A program made the translations under genes and the position numbers. A stretch of 64,000 nucleotides of DNA from assembly GCF_019733355.1 (NCBI RefSeq), contig NZ_JAIHLQ010000001.1, positions 248,001-312,000 on the forward strand, in the 5' to 3' direction. The notes under the pieces are model-generated. The model saw only the letters and a program-made list of their open reading frames with translations, had not been told where the DNA came from and did not search any database. The DNA is from Pseudomonas baetica. Its GTDB lineage: Bacteria; Pseudomonadota; Gammaproteobacteria; Pseudomonadales; Pseudomonadaceae. Shown here piece after piece: positions 53,836-63,489 of the stretch (position 1 is the stretch's first letter; the number at the start of each line of letters is the position of its first letter).

Positions 53836-54744
53836 GTGAGTCCCGTCGATATGTTCCGCATGCTGTCGCTCGCTGCTATCTGGGGCGCGAGCTTCCTGTT
53901 CATGCGCATCATTGCGCCAGTGGTCGGTACGGTGCCGACCGGATTCTTCCGGGTATCGATTGCCGCTGTCGGTCTGGTGGTGATCCTGGGGTTGATGCGC
54001 GTGCGCTGGGATTTCAAAGGCAAACTGAAAACCGTGATGCTGCTGGGCGTGATCAACTCGGGCATCCCGGCCACCCTGTATTCGGTCGCGGCCCAAGTAT
54101 TGCCGGCCGGCTATTCAGCGATTTTCAACGCCACCACCCCCTTGATGGGCGTGCTGATCGGCGGACTGTTCTTCAGTGAGAAACTCACCGTGGCCAAACT
54201 TGGGGGGGTATTCCTCGGACTGTTCGGCGTCGGCGTGCTGACCCGCGCCGGTCCCGTGGCGTTTGATCTGCCATTGCTGATGGGCGCCGTTGCCTGTCTG
54301 CTCGCGACCACTTGTTACGGTTTTGCAGGATTTCTCGCGCGACGCTGGCTGGATCAGGCAGGTGGATTGGACAGTCGCCTCTCGGCCCTGGGCAGTATGC
54401 TCGGCGCGACGCTGTTCCTGCTGCCGCTGTTCGGCTACAGCGTGATCACCGCACCACCGGCAAGTTGGGGCGGCTGGAGCGTGTGGCTGTCGCTGCTGGG
54501 CCTGGGCCTGGGCTGCACCGCATTTGCCTACATCATTTACTTCCGTCTGCTGAGTTCCATCGGCCCGGTCAAGTCGATGACCGTGACCTTCATGATCCCG
54601 CCGTTCGGCGTGTTGTGGGGCGCGTTGTTTCTCGATGAGCCGCTGTCGATGGCGCACATCTATGGCGGGGTGTTGATTGCGCTGGCGTTGTGGCTGGTGG
54701 TGAAGCCGGCGGTGGTCAAATCTACCCAAGCCGCCGCGCAGTAA
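53836..54744 (+). CDS. DMT-superfamily (EamA) transporter
   Basis: 302 residues from a GTG start with AAGGAG seven bases before it. Ten hydrophobic segments in two EamA repeats: first LSLAAIWGASFLFMRIIAPVVG, second beginning LPLLMGAVACLLATTCYGF. Such carriers export or import metabolites, often amino acids. The substrate is unknown. Convergent with a second EamA gene across a bidirectional terminator; the two are not near-identical copies. Confidence 0.88.
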   Translation: MSPVDMFRMLSLAAIWGASFLFMRIIAPVVGTVPTGFFRVSIAAVGLVVILGLMRVRWDFKGKLKTVMLLGVINSGIPATLYSVAAQVLPAGYSAIFNATTPLMGVLIGGLFFSEKLTVAKLGGVFLGLFGVGVLTRAGPVAFDLPLLMGAVACLLATTCYGFAGFLARRWLDQAGGLDSRLSALGSMLGATLFLLPLFGYSVITAPPASWGGWSVWLSLLGLGLGCTAFAYIIYFRLLSSIGPVKSMTVTFMIPPFGVLWGALFLDEPLSMAHIYGGVLIALALWLVVKPAVVKSTQAAAQ

Positions 54745-54756
54745 TTCGCTGATGCA

Positions 54757-54788
54757 AAAAGGCCCGTGAGTCGCCTCCTGGGCCTTTT
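54757..54788. terminator. Bidirectional terminator between two DMT genes
   Basis: AAAAGGCCC and GGGCCTTTT with a 14-base loop lie between the stop codons of the convergent transporter genes. Confidence 0.85.
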
Positions 54789-54801
54789 GTTACGCAAGGT
54801 G

Positions 54802-55665
54802 TTATGCAGTTTTACGGAACACAAACGCCAGGCCAACGATGATCAACAGCATCCCCAGCACACTCAGCACGGCCAGGCGATTACCGAAAATCAAATAATC
54901 CATCACCGCCGTCACTGCCGGCACCAGGTAGAACAGGCTCGTGACATTCACCAGATTGCCCCGTGCGATCAGGCGATACAGCAACAGTGTCGCCAGCACC
55001 GACACCACCAGGCCCATCCACAACACCGGCACGATAAAACCTGCGCTGTGTTCAAAATGAAACGGCTGGAACGGCACGAAAACCCCACACAACAACAGCC
55101 CGGCCAGATACTGCACCGGCAGTGTGCCCAGGGGGTTGTCGGTAATGCGCTTCTGCATGATAGAGCCGAGGGTCATGCTCGCCAGCGCCAGCAGACCGAA
55201 CAGCATCCCTGCCCAGGACATCCCGGCCAGACCAATCCCCTGATAAACCACCATGATCAGACCGGCCAACCCCAGCGCCAGACCGAACATCCGGCTCGCC
55301 GAGCGCTGCCGCTCCATCAAGACAACGGTGAGAATCGGCTGCACGCCCATGATGGTTGCCATCACGCCTGGGGTTACTTTGGTGTTCAAGGCCAGCAGAT
55401 AGAAAATCTGATAAGCCCCCAGCAACACCACGCCCGTGGCAATCGCAAACAGCATCGGCTTGCCGCCCTTGGGCAGTTTCAGCTTGAGCAACGGAATCAG
55501 CAGCACCAACCCGCACAAAGCAATGGCAAAGCGAATCAGCAGGAACGCAAACGGTGAAGCGTGGGCCAAGCCCCATTTGGAGAAGATCGCGCCGCTGCTC
55601 CACAGCAGCACGAACAGGCTCGTGGACATCCCCGCAAGCGCGGTTTTTTTCGAAAGGACAAACAT
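54802..55665 (-). CDS. DMT-superfamily (EamA) transporter
   Basis: 287 residues from MFVLSKKTALAGMS. Ten predicted helices in two EamA repeats (SLFVLLWSSGAIFSKWGLAHASPFAFLLIRFAIAL starts repeat 1; LASMTLGSIMQKR begins repeat 2), with the usual VPAVTAVMDYLIFGNRL in the last helices. A leader of ~300 nt with clear hairpins lies between its probable promoter (~55984) and the start codon. The substrate is unknown. Confidence 0.88.
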   Translation of the reverse strand: MFVLSKKTALAGMSTSLFVLLWSSGAIFSKWGLAHASPFAFLLIRFAIALCGLVLLIPLLKLKLPKGGKPMLFAIATGVVLLGAYQIFYLLALNTKVTPGVMATIMGVQPILTVVLMERQRSASRMFGLALGLAGLIMVVYQGIGLAGMSWAGMLFGLLALASMTLGSIMQKRITDNPLGTLPVQYLAGLLLCGVFVPFQPFHFEHSAGFIVPVLWMGLVVSVLATLLLYRLIARGNLVNVTSLFYLVPAVTAVMDYLIFGNRLAVLSVLGMLLIIVGLAFVFRKTA

Positions 55666-55697
55666 GAATACCACCTGTAGTCAGGCAAATAGCCAAC

Positions 55698-55780
55698 TCA
55701 GCCGAGGCTGAAATTCAGTAGTTTTCTGGCGGGCGCTGGGGTCAGCAGAGAATGCTGATCAGCCCGAAACGCCAACGCCC
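55698..55780 (-). ncRNA. Structured 5' leader of the second DMT gene (candidate)
   Basis: Minus-strand stems: GGGCGUUGG/CCAGCGCCC (55772-55780 with 55731-55739, one G-U pair) enclosing UCAGCA/UGCUGA (55742-55758), then UCAGC-CUCG-GCUGA (55698-55711) close to the start codon. The perfect palindrome GCACACCGGTGTGC at 55798-55811 stands just upstream. A sigma-70-like TTGCAA-N18-TATAGT near 55981-56010 could drive it. No known family is recognised. Confidence 0.3.
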
Positions 55781-55811
55781 GGCGGTGATACGACTGCGCA
55801 CACCGGTGTGC

Positions 55812-56145
55812 TACTGACAGGTGGAGGGTAATGACTGATCTGCTTGGGCTGCCGATTCCCGCACGGCACGACGCCAGCGTTGACCGCTGAATCGACTACC
55901 GCGCTGATGAGGGATGCAGGCATTTAGGCAGATCTTTGTTGAAGGGATGGAAGGGTGAGTCGCCGACTCACGAGGGCCGACTATAACCAGCGCGGGACAT
56001 GAATTGCAATGATTTGGGCAACGTGTCGGTAGCGACAGATTCAAGGGCGTTGCTGAGGCCAGACATTGCTCGCAAGCCATATCGACGAGTATCGAAAACG
56101 AACCAAGCCTCCTTGCCGACTGTCCTGTTTGCCTGTATTCCGAGA
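55812..56145. other. Intergenic region without a credible gene
   Basis: Between the structured leader of the DMT gene and the terminator of the hydroxylase gene. It holds a probable minus-strand promoter (TATAGT near 55981) and two hairpins, GTGAGTC/GACTCAC near 55955 and TGTCG/CGACA near 56022. A 116-codon minus-strand frame spans it but has no start signal and an irregular composition. Confidence 0.5.
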
Positions 56146-56148
56146 TAA

Positions 56149-56175
56149 AAAAACCGCTCACAAGGAGCGGTTTTT
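56149..56175. terminator. Bidirectional intrinsic terminator
   Basis: AAAAACCGCTC, loop ACAAG, GAGCGGTTTTT. It lies 17 bp after the stop codon of the hydroxylase gene on the minus strand. Confidence 0.9.
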
Positions 56176-56191
56176 CACTTCTGGTTCGGCC

Positions 56192-57130
56192 TCAACCAAA
56201 CAGCCAATACCCGAGTAACGTCAACACCACCACTGCCAGTATCGGGCGCATCACGCGGTAGGCCTTGGGATTGCGGCGCTTCCACTGCTTGACCACACCG
56301 CTGAACCTGTCGCTGAAGTTCTTGCTCCAGGCGTAAGCCTGGTTGATTCCGCCAACGCGTTCGTCGTCGAGGTTCTGGGGCGCAGTCGCGCGGCCCAGCC
56401 AGCCACTGATAAAGCGGTTGATGCGGGTCATCAGGCGATTGCTCAACGGTCGCTCGATGTCGCAGAACAGGATCACGCGGGTCTTGTCGGTTTCGTTCTT
56501 GACCCAGTGCACGTAGGTCTCGTCGAACATCACGTCTTCACCGTCACGCCATGCGTAGACCTGACCGTCGACGAAAATCCGGCAATCGTCGGAGTTCGGT
56601 GTCGACAAGCCGAGGTGATAACGCAGCGAACCGGCAAACGGGTCGCGGTGCGGGTTCAGATGGCTGCCCCCCGGCAGCAGCGCAAACATGGCGCCTTTGA
56701 CGTTGGGGATGGCACTGACCAACGCCACGGTTTTCGGGCACAGGGTTTCGGCCGACGGCAGCGGTTTGTCATACCACTTGAGGTAGAAACGCTTCCAGCC
56801 CTTCTTGAAGAACGAGCCAAAACCGGCGTCGTTGTTCTTCTCGGCGGCGCGAATGTAGCCCTCGTCAAACAGGTGCATGGCCTCGTCGCGGATGGTTTCC
56901 CAGTTGTCGCGCAGCACATCCAGTTCCGGGAATTTGCTGCGATCCAGATAGGGTTTGGACGGCACGCCGGAGAACAGGTACATCAAGGCGTTATACGGGG
57001 CGAACAGCGCCGAGTGGTTGACGAACTGACGCAGTACCGGCAAACGCGCCTTGCCGCGCAAATGCACATAGAGCGTGCTGCCCACAAACAGCAGCAACAC
57101 CAAAGCCTTGGCGGCAAACGAAAAGGTCAT
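56192..57130 (-). CDS. lpxO: Aspartyl/asparaginyl beta-hydroxylase family; LpxO-like lipid A hydroxylase
   Basis: 312 residues from MTFSFAAKALVLLLFVGS. N-terminal membrane helix (~5-22) and a second one at the C-terminus (PILAVVVLTLLGYWLF), around a Fe(II)/2-oxoglutarate oxygenase core: GGSHLNPHRDPFAGSLRYHLGLSTP (HxD) and FDETYVHWVKNETDKTRVILFCDIERP (distal His and the Arg that holds 2-oxoglutarate). LpxO proteins 2-hydroxylate a secondary acyl chain of lipid A at the inner membrane. The two membrane segments and length fit LpxO better than soluble Asp hydroxylases. I rate the family as sure, the lipid A role as likely. Confidence 0.82.
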   Translation of the reverse strand: MTFSFAAKALVLLLFVGSTLYVHLRGKARLPVLRQFVNHSALFAPYNALMYLFSGVPSKPYLDRSKFPELDVLRDNWETIRDEAMHLFDEGYIRAAEKNNDAGFGSFFKKGWKRFYLKWYDKPLPSAETLCPKTVALVSAIPNVKGAMFALLPGGSHLNPHRDPFAGSLRYHLGLSTPNSDDCRIFVDGQVYAWRDGEDVMFDETYVHWVKNETDKTRVILFCDIERPLSNRLMTRINRFISGWLGRATAPQNLDDERVGGINQAYAWSKNFSDRFSGVVKQWKRRNPKAYRVMRPILAVVVLTLLGYWLFG

Positions 57131-57309
57131 CAACAACTCCCAGGAAAAAGACAACGCTACGCCACGTACCCTGCATGGCAGCAGGCCATGATAAACACTA
57201 CTGGCCAAGGGAAAAACCCATCCAACCCAAGTTTCAGTGTCAAGCATTGCGCAACAAAGCACTCAATAACACAACGACACTGAACCTTGGCTGATCTGAA
57301 TCAATCCGC

Positions 57310-58284
57310 TTACTGCTGGTTCTCCTGCTCAGTGAACAGATCACTGAACAGCATGCTCGACAGATAACGCTCACCCGAGTCCGGCAAAATCACCACGATG
57401 GTCTTGCCCTGCATCTCGGGGGTCTCGGCCAAACGCACGGCCACGGCCATCGCCGCACCGCAGGAAATGCCGCACAGGATGCCTTCTTCCTGCATCAGAC
57501 GCAGCGCCATGGCTTTCGACTCTTCGTCGCAGACTTGCTCTACCCGGTCAACCATCGTCAAATCGAGGTTTTTCGGCACGAACCCGGCACCGATGCCCTG
57601 AATCTTGTGCGGGCTCGGCTTGATCTCTTCGCCGGCCAGCGCTTGGGTGATCACCGGCGATGCCATAGGCTCCACGGCCACCGACAGAATCGGTTTGCCT
57701 TGAGTATTCTTGATATACCGCGAAACACCGGTGATGGTTCCGCCGGTACCGACCCCGGCCACCAGCACATCGACGGCGCCATCCGTGTCATTCCAGATTT
57801 CCGGCCCCGTGGTTTTTTCATGAATAGCCGGGTTGGCCGGGTTATCGAACTGTGCCGGCATAAAGTATTTGCCGGAATCACTGGCAACAATTTCTGCCGC
57901 TTTCTCGATGGCGCCTTTCATGCCCTTGGCGGGCTCGGTCAGCACCAGTTCGGCGCCGAGGGCCTTGAGGACTTTGCGACGCTCAATGCTCATCGACGCA
58001 GGCATGGTCAGCATCAATTTGTAACCACGAGCAGCAGCCACGAAGGCCAGGCCAATGCCTGTATTACCCGAAGTCGGCTCGACGATGGTCATGCCAGGCT
58101 TGAGTTTGCCGCTGCTTTCGGCGTCCCAGATCATGTTGGCACCGATCCGGCACTTGACCGAATAACCGGGGTTGCGCCCCTCGATCTTGGCCAGGATGGT
58201 CACGCCACGAGGCGCGATGCGGTTGATCTGCACCAACGGCGTGTTGCCGATGGAATGGGCGTTGTCAGCAAAAATACGGCTCAT
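57310..58284 (-). CDS. cysK: Cysteine synthase A (O-acetylserine sulfhydrylase)
   Basis: 324 residues from [24 protein letters not shown] enzyme that makes cysteine from O-acetylserine and sulfide. The PLP lysine is K44 in YSVKCRIG, the substrate loop is [12 protein letters not shown], and the phosphate-binding GTGGTITG and the C-terminal SGERYLSS are intact. Divergent from the DUF748 gene by about 130 bp. Single gene. Confidence 0.95.
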   Translation of the reverse strand: MSRIFADNAHSIGNTPLVQINRIAPRGVTILAKIEGRNPGYSVKCRIGANMIWDAESSGKLKPGMTIVEPTSGNTGIGLAFVAAARGYKLMLTMPASMSIERRKVLKALGAELVLTEPAKGMKGAIEKAAEIVASDSGKYFMPAQFDNPANPAIHEKTTGPEIWNDTDGAVDVLVAGVGTGGTITGVSRYIKNTQGKPILSVAVEPMASPVITQALAGEEIKPSPHKIQGIGAGFVPKNLDLTMVDRVEQVCDEESKAMALRLMQEEGILCGISCGAAMAVAVRLAETPEMQGKTIVVILPDSGERYLSSMLFSDLFTEQENQQ

Positions 58285-58412
58285 GGCTGGGTCCTTATGC
58301 AGCATTGAATTCAGCGCTCCAAGGTATGCCTGTTGCCCATCACAGTCCAGTCGGGTCGAACGTCTGCGGCGCGTGACAGTCCATCGCTTTATATCGTTTA
58401 GGAAATGTCGCC

Positions 58413-59486
58413 ATGAAGCGTCGTTATAGCTGGCCGTTATGGACCCTCGCCACGATTGTCGTGCTGCTGATCGCGCTGCACATCGCCCTGCCCTACCTGG
58501 TGCGCGACTACCTGAACGGCAAGCTGGCGGACATGGGCGACTATCGCGGCCAGATCACCGATGTGGATCTGGCACTGTGGCGTGGCGCTTACAAAATCAA
58601 CGGCCTGAAGATCGTCAAGGTCGACGGCAAGGTGCCAGTACCGTTCGTCAATGCACCGCTGATCGATCTTTCCGTGAGTTGGCACTCGCTGTGGTACGAC
58701 CATGCCGTGGTGGCCGAGGTGCAATTCATCAAACCCGAAGTGAACTTCGTCGATGGAGGCAATAAACAGAACTCCCAGACCGGTAAAGGCACCGACTGGC
58801 GTGAGCAACTGGGCAAACTCCTGCCGATTACGCTTAACGAAGTGCGGATCAGCGACGGGCGGATCAATTTCCGCAACTTCAATTCCAAACCGCCGGTGAA
58901 CATGAATGCGACAAACGTCGATGCCAGCCTCTACAACCTGACAAACGTGGTCGACACCGCAGGTAAACGCAACGCACGCTTCGAGGGCAAAGCGCTGTTG
59001 TTAGGCCACGCGCCTCTGGAAACCACCGCGACCTTCGATCCACTGAGCAACTTCGAAGACTTTGAGTTCCGCCTGCGCGCCCGTGATATCGAACTCAAGC
59101 GCATGAACGACTTTGCCTCAGCCTATGGCAAGTTCGACTTCAACGCCGGCCACGGTGATGTGGTGATTGAGGCCAAAGCCGTAAAAGCCAAACTTACCGG
59201 ATACATCAAGCCGCTGCTGCGCGATGTCGAAGTGTTCAACTGGCAGCAGGACGTGGAAAACAAGAACAAAAGTATCTTTCGTTCGGTCTGGGAGGCACTG
59301 GTCGGCGGCACTGAAACCGTGCTTAAAAACCAGGGCAAGAATCAGTTCGCCACCAAAGTCGAACTCAGCGGTAACGTCCATCAGCAAGATATCAACGCGT
59401 TCGAAGCGTTCTTGCAGATTTTACGTAATGGATTTATCCAAGCGTTCAATGCCCGGTATGAGCGACCCAAGCCGGATGCGGGTTAG
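58413..59486 (+). CDS. DUF748 (AsmA-like) envelope protein
   Basis: 357 residues. A membrane helix at ~9-28 ([22 protein letters not shown]) and a long periplasmic part rich in beta-strands ([24 protein letters not shown] ... [26 protein letters not shown]), the DUF748/AsmA pattern. Proteins of this superfamily form extended beta-grooves that move phospholipids or affect outer-membrane assembly. The role here is unknown. It is divergent from cysK and followed by the MoxR/VWA pair. Confidence 0.83.
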   Translation: MKRRYSWPLWTLATIVVLLIALHIALPYLVRDYLNGKLADMGDYRGQITDVDLALWRGAYKINGLKIVKVDGKVPVPFVNAPLIDLSVSWHSLWYDHAVVAEVQFIKPEVNFVDGGNKQNSQTGKGTDWREQLGKLLPITLNEVRISDGRINFRNFNSKPPVNMNATNVDASLYNLTNVVDTAGKRNARFEGKALLLGHAPLETTATFDPLSNFEDFEFRLRARDIELKRMNDFASAYGKFDFNAGHGDVVIEAKAVKAKLTGYIKPLLRDVEVFNWQQDVENKNKSIFRSVWEALVGGTETVLKNQGKNQFATKVELSGNVHQQDINAFEAFLQILRNGFIQAFNARYERPKPDAG

Positions 59487-59491
59487 TTTTA

Positions 59492-59539
59492 TTTGGGCTG
59501 CTTCGCAGCCATCGGGGACGAATCCCCTCGCCACAGGGG
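59492..59539. repeat. Extragenic repeat (GGCTGCTTCGCAGCC family)
   Basis: A GGCTGC-TTC-GCAGCC hairpin followed by ATCGGGGACGAATCCCCTCGCCACAGG. It is a further Pseudomonas extragenic repeat type, and it can terminate the DUF748 transcript. The rest of the gap to 59708 shows nothing else clear. Confidence 0.7.
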
Positions 59540-59708
59540 TGTTTGTCTGGGCCTAGGCCGAGACTGAGTCAACATGTGACGCCCCATTCAGAGACTGAAT
59601 AACCCGTCTGCGTTCACAGTCGACCGGGCCGCGCGTTATAGTCGGGCATCCGATTTTTCGCCCCCGCCCTGCCCGTTCAGGTCGGCGTTACCGTTCGAGG
59701 ATTAGCAG

Positions 59709-60554
59709 ATGAAGTTCGAAGGCACCCAGGCCTACGTCGCCACCGATGACCTGAAGCTGGCGGTCAACGCCGCCATCACCCTGGAGCGGCCGCTGCTGGT
59801 CAAGGGCGAGCCGGGCACCGGCAAGACCATGCTCGCCGAGCAACTGGCCGAATCGTTCGGCGCCAAGTTGATCACCTGGCACATCAAGTCCACCACCAAG
59901 GCGCATCAGGGCCTCTACGAGTACGATGCGGTCAGCCGTCTGCGCGACTCGCAACTGGGCACGGAAAAGGTTCACGATGTTCGCAACTACCTGAAAAAGG
60001 GCAAACTCTGGGAGGCGTTTGAGTCCGAAGAGCGGGTCATTCTGCTGATCGACGAAATCGATAAGGCCGATATCGAGTTCCCCAACGACTTGCTGCAAGA
60101 ACTCGACAAGATGGAGTTCTACGTTTACGAGATCGACGAGACCATCAAGGCCAAAAAGCGCCCGATCATCATCATTACCTCCAACAACGAGAAAGAGCTG
60201 CCGGACGCCTTCCTGCGCCGCTGCTTCTTCCACTACATCGCCTTCCCCGACCGCAATACGCTGCAGAAAATCGTCGACGTTCACTACCCGGACATCAAGA
60301 AAGATCTGGTCAGCGAAGCGCTGGACGTGTTCTTCGACGTGCGCAAGGTACCGGGCCTGAAGAAGAAGCCGTCGACCTCGGAACTGGTCGACTGGCTGAA
60401 GCTGTTGATGGCCGACAACATCGGCGAAGCGGTACTGCGCGAACGCGATCCGACCAAAGCGATTCCGCCGCTGGCCGGCGCCCTGGTGAAGAACGAACAG
60501 GACGTGCAATTGCTTGAGCGTCTGGCGTTCATGAGCCGTCGCGGCACCCGCTAA
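59709..60554 (+). CDS. MoxR-type AAA+ ATPase
   Basis: 281 residues. Walker A GEPGTGKT (33-40), Walker B VILLIDEIDKAD (~115), sensor 1 IIITSNNEKELPDAFLRRCFFHYIAFP (~155-180) with the arginine finger, and the C-terminal lid. MoxR ATPases act as chaperones for metal-enzyme or membrane complexes, together with a VWA protein. The VWA gene follows 12 bp downstream in the same operon. The client is unknown. Confidence 0.92.
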   Translation: MKFEGTQAYVATDDLKLAVNAAITLERPLLVKGEPGTGKTMLAEQLAESFGAKLITWHIKSTTKAHQGLYEYDAVSRLRDSQLGTEKVHDVRNYLKKGKLWEAFESEERVILLIDEIDKADIEFPNDLLQELDKMEFYVYEIDETIKAKKRPIIIITSNNEKELPDAFLRRCFFHYIAFPDRNTLQKIVDVHYPDIKKDLVSEALDVFFDVRKVPGLKKKPSTSELVDWLKLLMADNIGEAVLRERDPTKAIPPLAGALVKNEQDVQLLERLAFMSRRGTR

Positions 60555-60566
60555 GAGGCTGATGCC

Positions 60567-61745
60567 ATGCTGCTCAACCTGTTCAATGAAATGCGTGCAG
60601 CCAAGGTACCGGTGTCGGTGCGCGAACTGCTCGACCTGATCAACGCGCTGAAACAGCGCGTCACCTTCGCGGACATGGACGAGTTCTACTACTTGTCACG
60701 GGCGATTCTGGTGAAGGACGAACGGCATTTCGACAAGTTCGACCGTGCGTTCGGTGCCTACTTCAATGGGCTGGAAAAACTCGACGATCACTTGCAGGCG
60801 CTGATTCCCGAAGATTGGCTGCGCAAAGAATTCGAACGTTCGCTGAGCGACGAAGAGCGCGCGCAGATTCAGTCACTTGGCGGACTGGACAAGCTGATCG
60901 AAGAGTTCAAGAAGCGTCTGGAAGAACAGAAGGAACGTCACGCCGGCGGCAACAAATGGATCGGCACCGGTGGCACCAGCCCGTTTGGCTCCGGCGGTTT
61001 CAACCCGGAAGGCATTCGCGTTGGCGATGCCGGCAAACGCCAGGGCAAAGCGGTAAAAGTCTGGGATCAGCGCGAGTACAAGAACCTCGACGATTCCGTG
61101 GAGCTGGGCACGCGCAACATCAAGGTCGCCCTGCGCCGCCTGCGTAAATTCGCCCGGCAGGGGGCGGCGGAAGAGCTGGATATTGACGGCACCATCGATC
61201 ACACCGCCAAGGACGCCGGACTGCTGAACATCCAGATGCGCCCGGAACGGCGCAACACCGTGAAGCTCTTGCTGCTGTTCGACATCGGGGGATCGATGGA
61301 TGCCCATGTGAAGACCTGCGAGGAGCTGTTCTCGGCCTGCAAGACCGAGTTCAAACATCTTGAGTACTTCTATTTCCACAACTTCATTTATGAATCGGTG
61401 TGGAAAAACAACATGCGCCGCACTTCCGAGCGTTTCTCCACTCAGGATTTGCTGCACAAGTACGGCGCCGACTACAAAGTGATTTTCATCGGCGACGCGG
61501 CCATGGCGCCTTATGAAATCACTCAGGCGGGCGGCAGCGTCGAGCACTGGAACGAAGAGCCGGGTTATCTGTGGATGCAGCGCTTCATGGAGAAGTACAA
61601 GAAACTCATCTGGATCAACCCGTACCCGAAAGATACGTGGGGCTATACCTCGTCGACCAACATTGTGCGCGACTTGATCGAAGATCAGATGTATCCGCTG
61701 ACGTTGCGCGGGTTGGAAGAAGGCATGCGGTTTCTGTCGAAATAA
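60567..61745 (+). CDS. VWA-domain protein (CoxE-like), partner of the MoxR ATPase
   Basis: 392 residues. N-terminal helical part (LLNLFNEMRAAKVPVSVRELLDLINAL), a Lys/Glu-rich middle, and a VWA domain from ~230 with MIDAS motif DIGGSMD (~239-245). The later MIDAS positions are less clear. Cytoplasmic. It shares an operon with the MoxR gene, an arrangement found in many proteobacteria, and CoxE-type proteins with MoxR partners insert metals or assist complex assembly. No metal enzyme gene is adjacent here. Confidence 0.88.
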   Translation: MLLNLFNEMRAAKVPVSVRELLDLINALKQRVTFADMDEFYYLSRAILVKDERHFDKFDRAFGAYFNGLEKLDDHLQALIPEDWLRKEFERSLSDEERAQIQSLGGLDKLIEEFKKRLEEQKERHAGGNKWIGTGGTSPFGSGGFNPEGIRVGDAGKRQGKAVKVWDQREYKNLDDSVELGTRNIKVALRRLRKFARQGAAEELDIDGTIDHTAKDAGLLNIQMRPERRNTVKLLLLFDIGGSMDAHVKTCEELFSACKTEFKHLEYFYFHNFIYESVWKNNMRRTSERFSTQDLLHKYGADYKVIFIGDAAMAPYEITQAGGSVEHWNEEPGYLWMQRFMEKYKKLIWINPYPKDTWGYTSSTNIVRDLIEDQMYPLTLRGLEEGMRFLSK

Positions 61746-61764
61746 TTGCTGTTGTCTGGACTGA

Positions 61765-61861
61765 CGCCATCGCGGGCAAGCCCGGCTCCCACAGGTATCG
61801 AGGTGGACACAAATCTTGTGAACGCCACTGAACACTGTGTTAGCTGGGCTTGCCCGCGATG
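61765..61861. repeat. REP pair with a GGGCTTGCCCGCGAT core
   Basis: CATCGCGGGCAAGCCCGGCTCCCACAGG at the left and the inverse CTGGGCTTGCCCGCGATG at the right, between the VWA gene and pxpC. The core differs from that of most other REPs in the window (GCGGGCAAGCCCG rather than GCGAGCAAGCCCG), so it is another subfamily. It can end both convergent transcripts. Confidence 0.88.
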
Positions 61862-61864
61862 CTT

Positions 61865-62788
61865 TTAGCGATTCAGAAAGCGCTGCAAATAATCGACATG
61901 CTCGCGGTGGGCGACGTCCTGCACCACCGGTCGCAATCTCACTTTTTCTCCCGGCAGACATTGCGCCAGACGAGCCAACGCCAATGGCGTCAACGCCCCC
62001 AACCGCGGATACCCGCCGATGGTCTGCCGATCATTGAGCAACACGATGGGCTGCCCGTCGGGCGGCACCTGCACCGCGCCGAGAGGAATGCCCTCGGAAA
62101 TCATCGGCAGGCCCTGATACTGCAACGCCGTGCCCAGCAAACGAATGCCCATGCGATCGGCGCGACTGTCCAGTGTCCAGTCACTGTTGAACACATCAAA
62201 CAGACTCTGCCCACTGAACTGGCCAATCTGCGCACCGAGCACAAGATCAAGCGGCGCATTCAGCCGCAGATCCGGCCGATGCTCCAGTGGCACTTCCCGA
62301 ATCAAAAAAGTTGCGCCCTGATAGCTCAGCGTCGCCCCTTTGGCCAACGGCAGGCCCATGCCATCGAGACCGCCGAGTTCCTCGCGCACAACCGTGCAAT
62401 GGCTGCCAAGAACCCTAGGCGCATCAAATCCACCGGGGGCCGCAAGATAAGCCCGAGCACCGAGCAGTGGCCGGGTGAACTGCAACGTCTGCCCTTTGTG
62501 CAATTTGAAACTGCGCCACGGCGCCAACGGCTGGCCATCGATGTTCGCGCCGAGATCAGCCCCCGCCAGCGCCAGCAAGCAATCTTCTGCTGCCATCACG
62601 GTAAATCCGCCGAGGGTAATTTCGATCACCGGCATGCCCAGGTCATTGCCCAGCAACCAATTGGCCCAGTTCATCGAGCGCCAGTCCGCCGCGCCGCCCT
62701 GAGTGACGCCCAGATGTCGCACGCCAAAACGCCCGGCGTCCTGCAACAGGCATAGCGGCGTACTAGCCTCAATCGTCAATCGGCTCAT
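61865..62788 (-). CDS. pxpC: 5-oxoprolinase subunit PxpC (biotin-dependent carboxylase-like, KipA)
   Basis: 307 residues. N-terminal LCLLQDAGRFGVRHLGVTQGGAADWRSMNWANWLLGN is the KipA/allophanate hydrolase-2 family hallmark, with GGFTVMAAEDCLLALAGAD and YLAAPGGFDAPRVLGSHCT. With PxpA and PxpB it forms the ATP-dependent enzyme that opens 5-oxoproline (pyroglutamate) to glutamate. ATG overlaps the pxpB stop by 4 bp. The C-terminal PGEKVRLRPV segment is present. Confidence 0.93.
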   Translation of the reverse strand: MSRLTIEASTPLCLLQDAGRFGVRHLGVTQGGAADWRSMNWANWLLGNDLGMPVIEITLGGFTVMAAEDCLLALAGADLGANIDGQPLAPWRSFKLHKGQTLQFTRPLLGARAYLAAPGGFDAPRVLGSHCTVVREELGGLDGMGLPLAKGATLSYQGATFLIREVPLEHRPDLRLNAPLDLVLGAQIGQFSGQSLFDVFNSDWTLDSRADRMGIRLLGTALQYQGLPMISEGIPLGAVQVPPDGQPIVLLNDRQTIGGYPRLGALTPLALARLAQCLPGEKVRLRPVVQDVAHREHVDYLQRFLNR

Positions 62789-63489
62789 GCCAGTGCCTCC
62801 AGCGGTGTGTCATCGCCACCCAGACGGATGAACTCGGCATGGCTCACTGCTTCGAAGCGCACGGTGTCACCGGGCTGCATCAGGCTGTAGCCGTCGCGAT
62901 GACGGTCGAACAGTGTCGCCGGGGTGCGGCCGATCAGGTTCCAGCCGCCGGGGGACACCACCGGATACGCGGCCGTCTGGCGCTCGGCGATGCCGACACT
63001 GCCGGCGGCGACTTTCTTGCGCGGGGTGTTCAGGCGTGGGGCGGCCAGAATTTCTTCGACCAGCCCCATGAAGGCAAACCCCGGTGCAAACCCAAGGGCG
63101 AACACCTGGTATTCCCGGGCACTGTGACGACGGATCACCTCCTCCACCGCCAGCCCGCTTCGCTCAGCGAGCAAGCTCAGCTCCGGCCCGACGCTCAAGT
63201 CGTACCAGACCGGCAAGACATGGCACTGGCCGCCGGTTCGCACATTCGGCGAGAGGTCGATCAACGCCTCGGCAATCAATGCCCGAGCCTGATTCGGACT
63301 CAGGGCCAGCAGATCGTAATGCACCATCAGCGTGGTGTAGGACGGCACCAGATCGATCAGTTGCTGGCCGAATCCTGCACGCAAGCGCTCACTGGCGGCG
63401 AGCATCCACGGCATGTTGGCCTCGGCGATTTCATCGAACAGGCGCAGCATCAGACAGTCCAGCGCCACGACTTCAATCCTTGGGTTCAT
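62785..63489 (-). CDS. pxpB: 5-oxoprolinase subunit PxpB (KipI family)
   Basis: 234 residues. Allophanate hydrolase subunit 1-like: [59 protein letters not shown] and [28 protein letters not shown] are the conserved blocks. It overlaps the pxpA stop and the pxpC start by 4 bp each, so the three subunits are translated in step. Confidence 0.93.
   Translation of the reverse strand: MNPRIEVVALDCLMLRLFDEIAEANMPWMLAASERLRAGFGQQLIDLVPSYTTLMVHYDLLALSPNQARALIAEALIDLSPNVRTGGQCHVLPVWYDLSVGPELSLLAERSGLAVEEVIRRHSAREYQVFALGFAPGFAFMGLVEEILAAPRLNTPRKKVAAGSVGIAERQTAAYPVVSPGGWNLIGRTPATLFDRHRDGYSLMQPGDTVRFEAVSHAEFIRLGGDDTPLEALA

Noticed and set aside
55811..56161. 116-codon minus-strand frame between the DMT gene and the LpxO-like gene
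   Set aside because: No ribosome site, irregular composition, and it runs into the terminator at 56149-56175.
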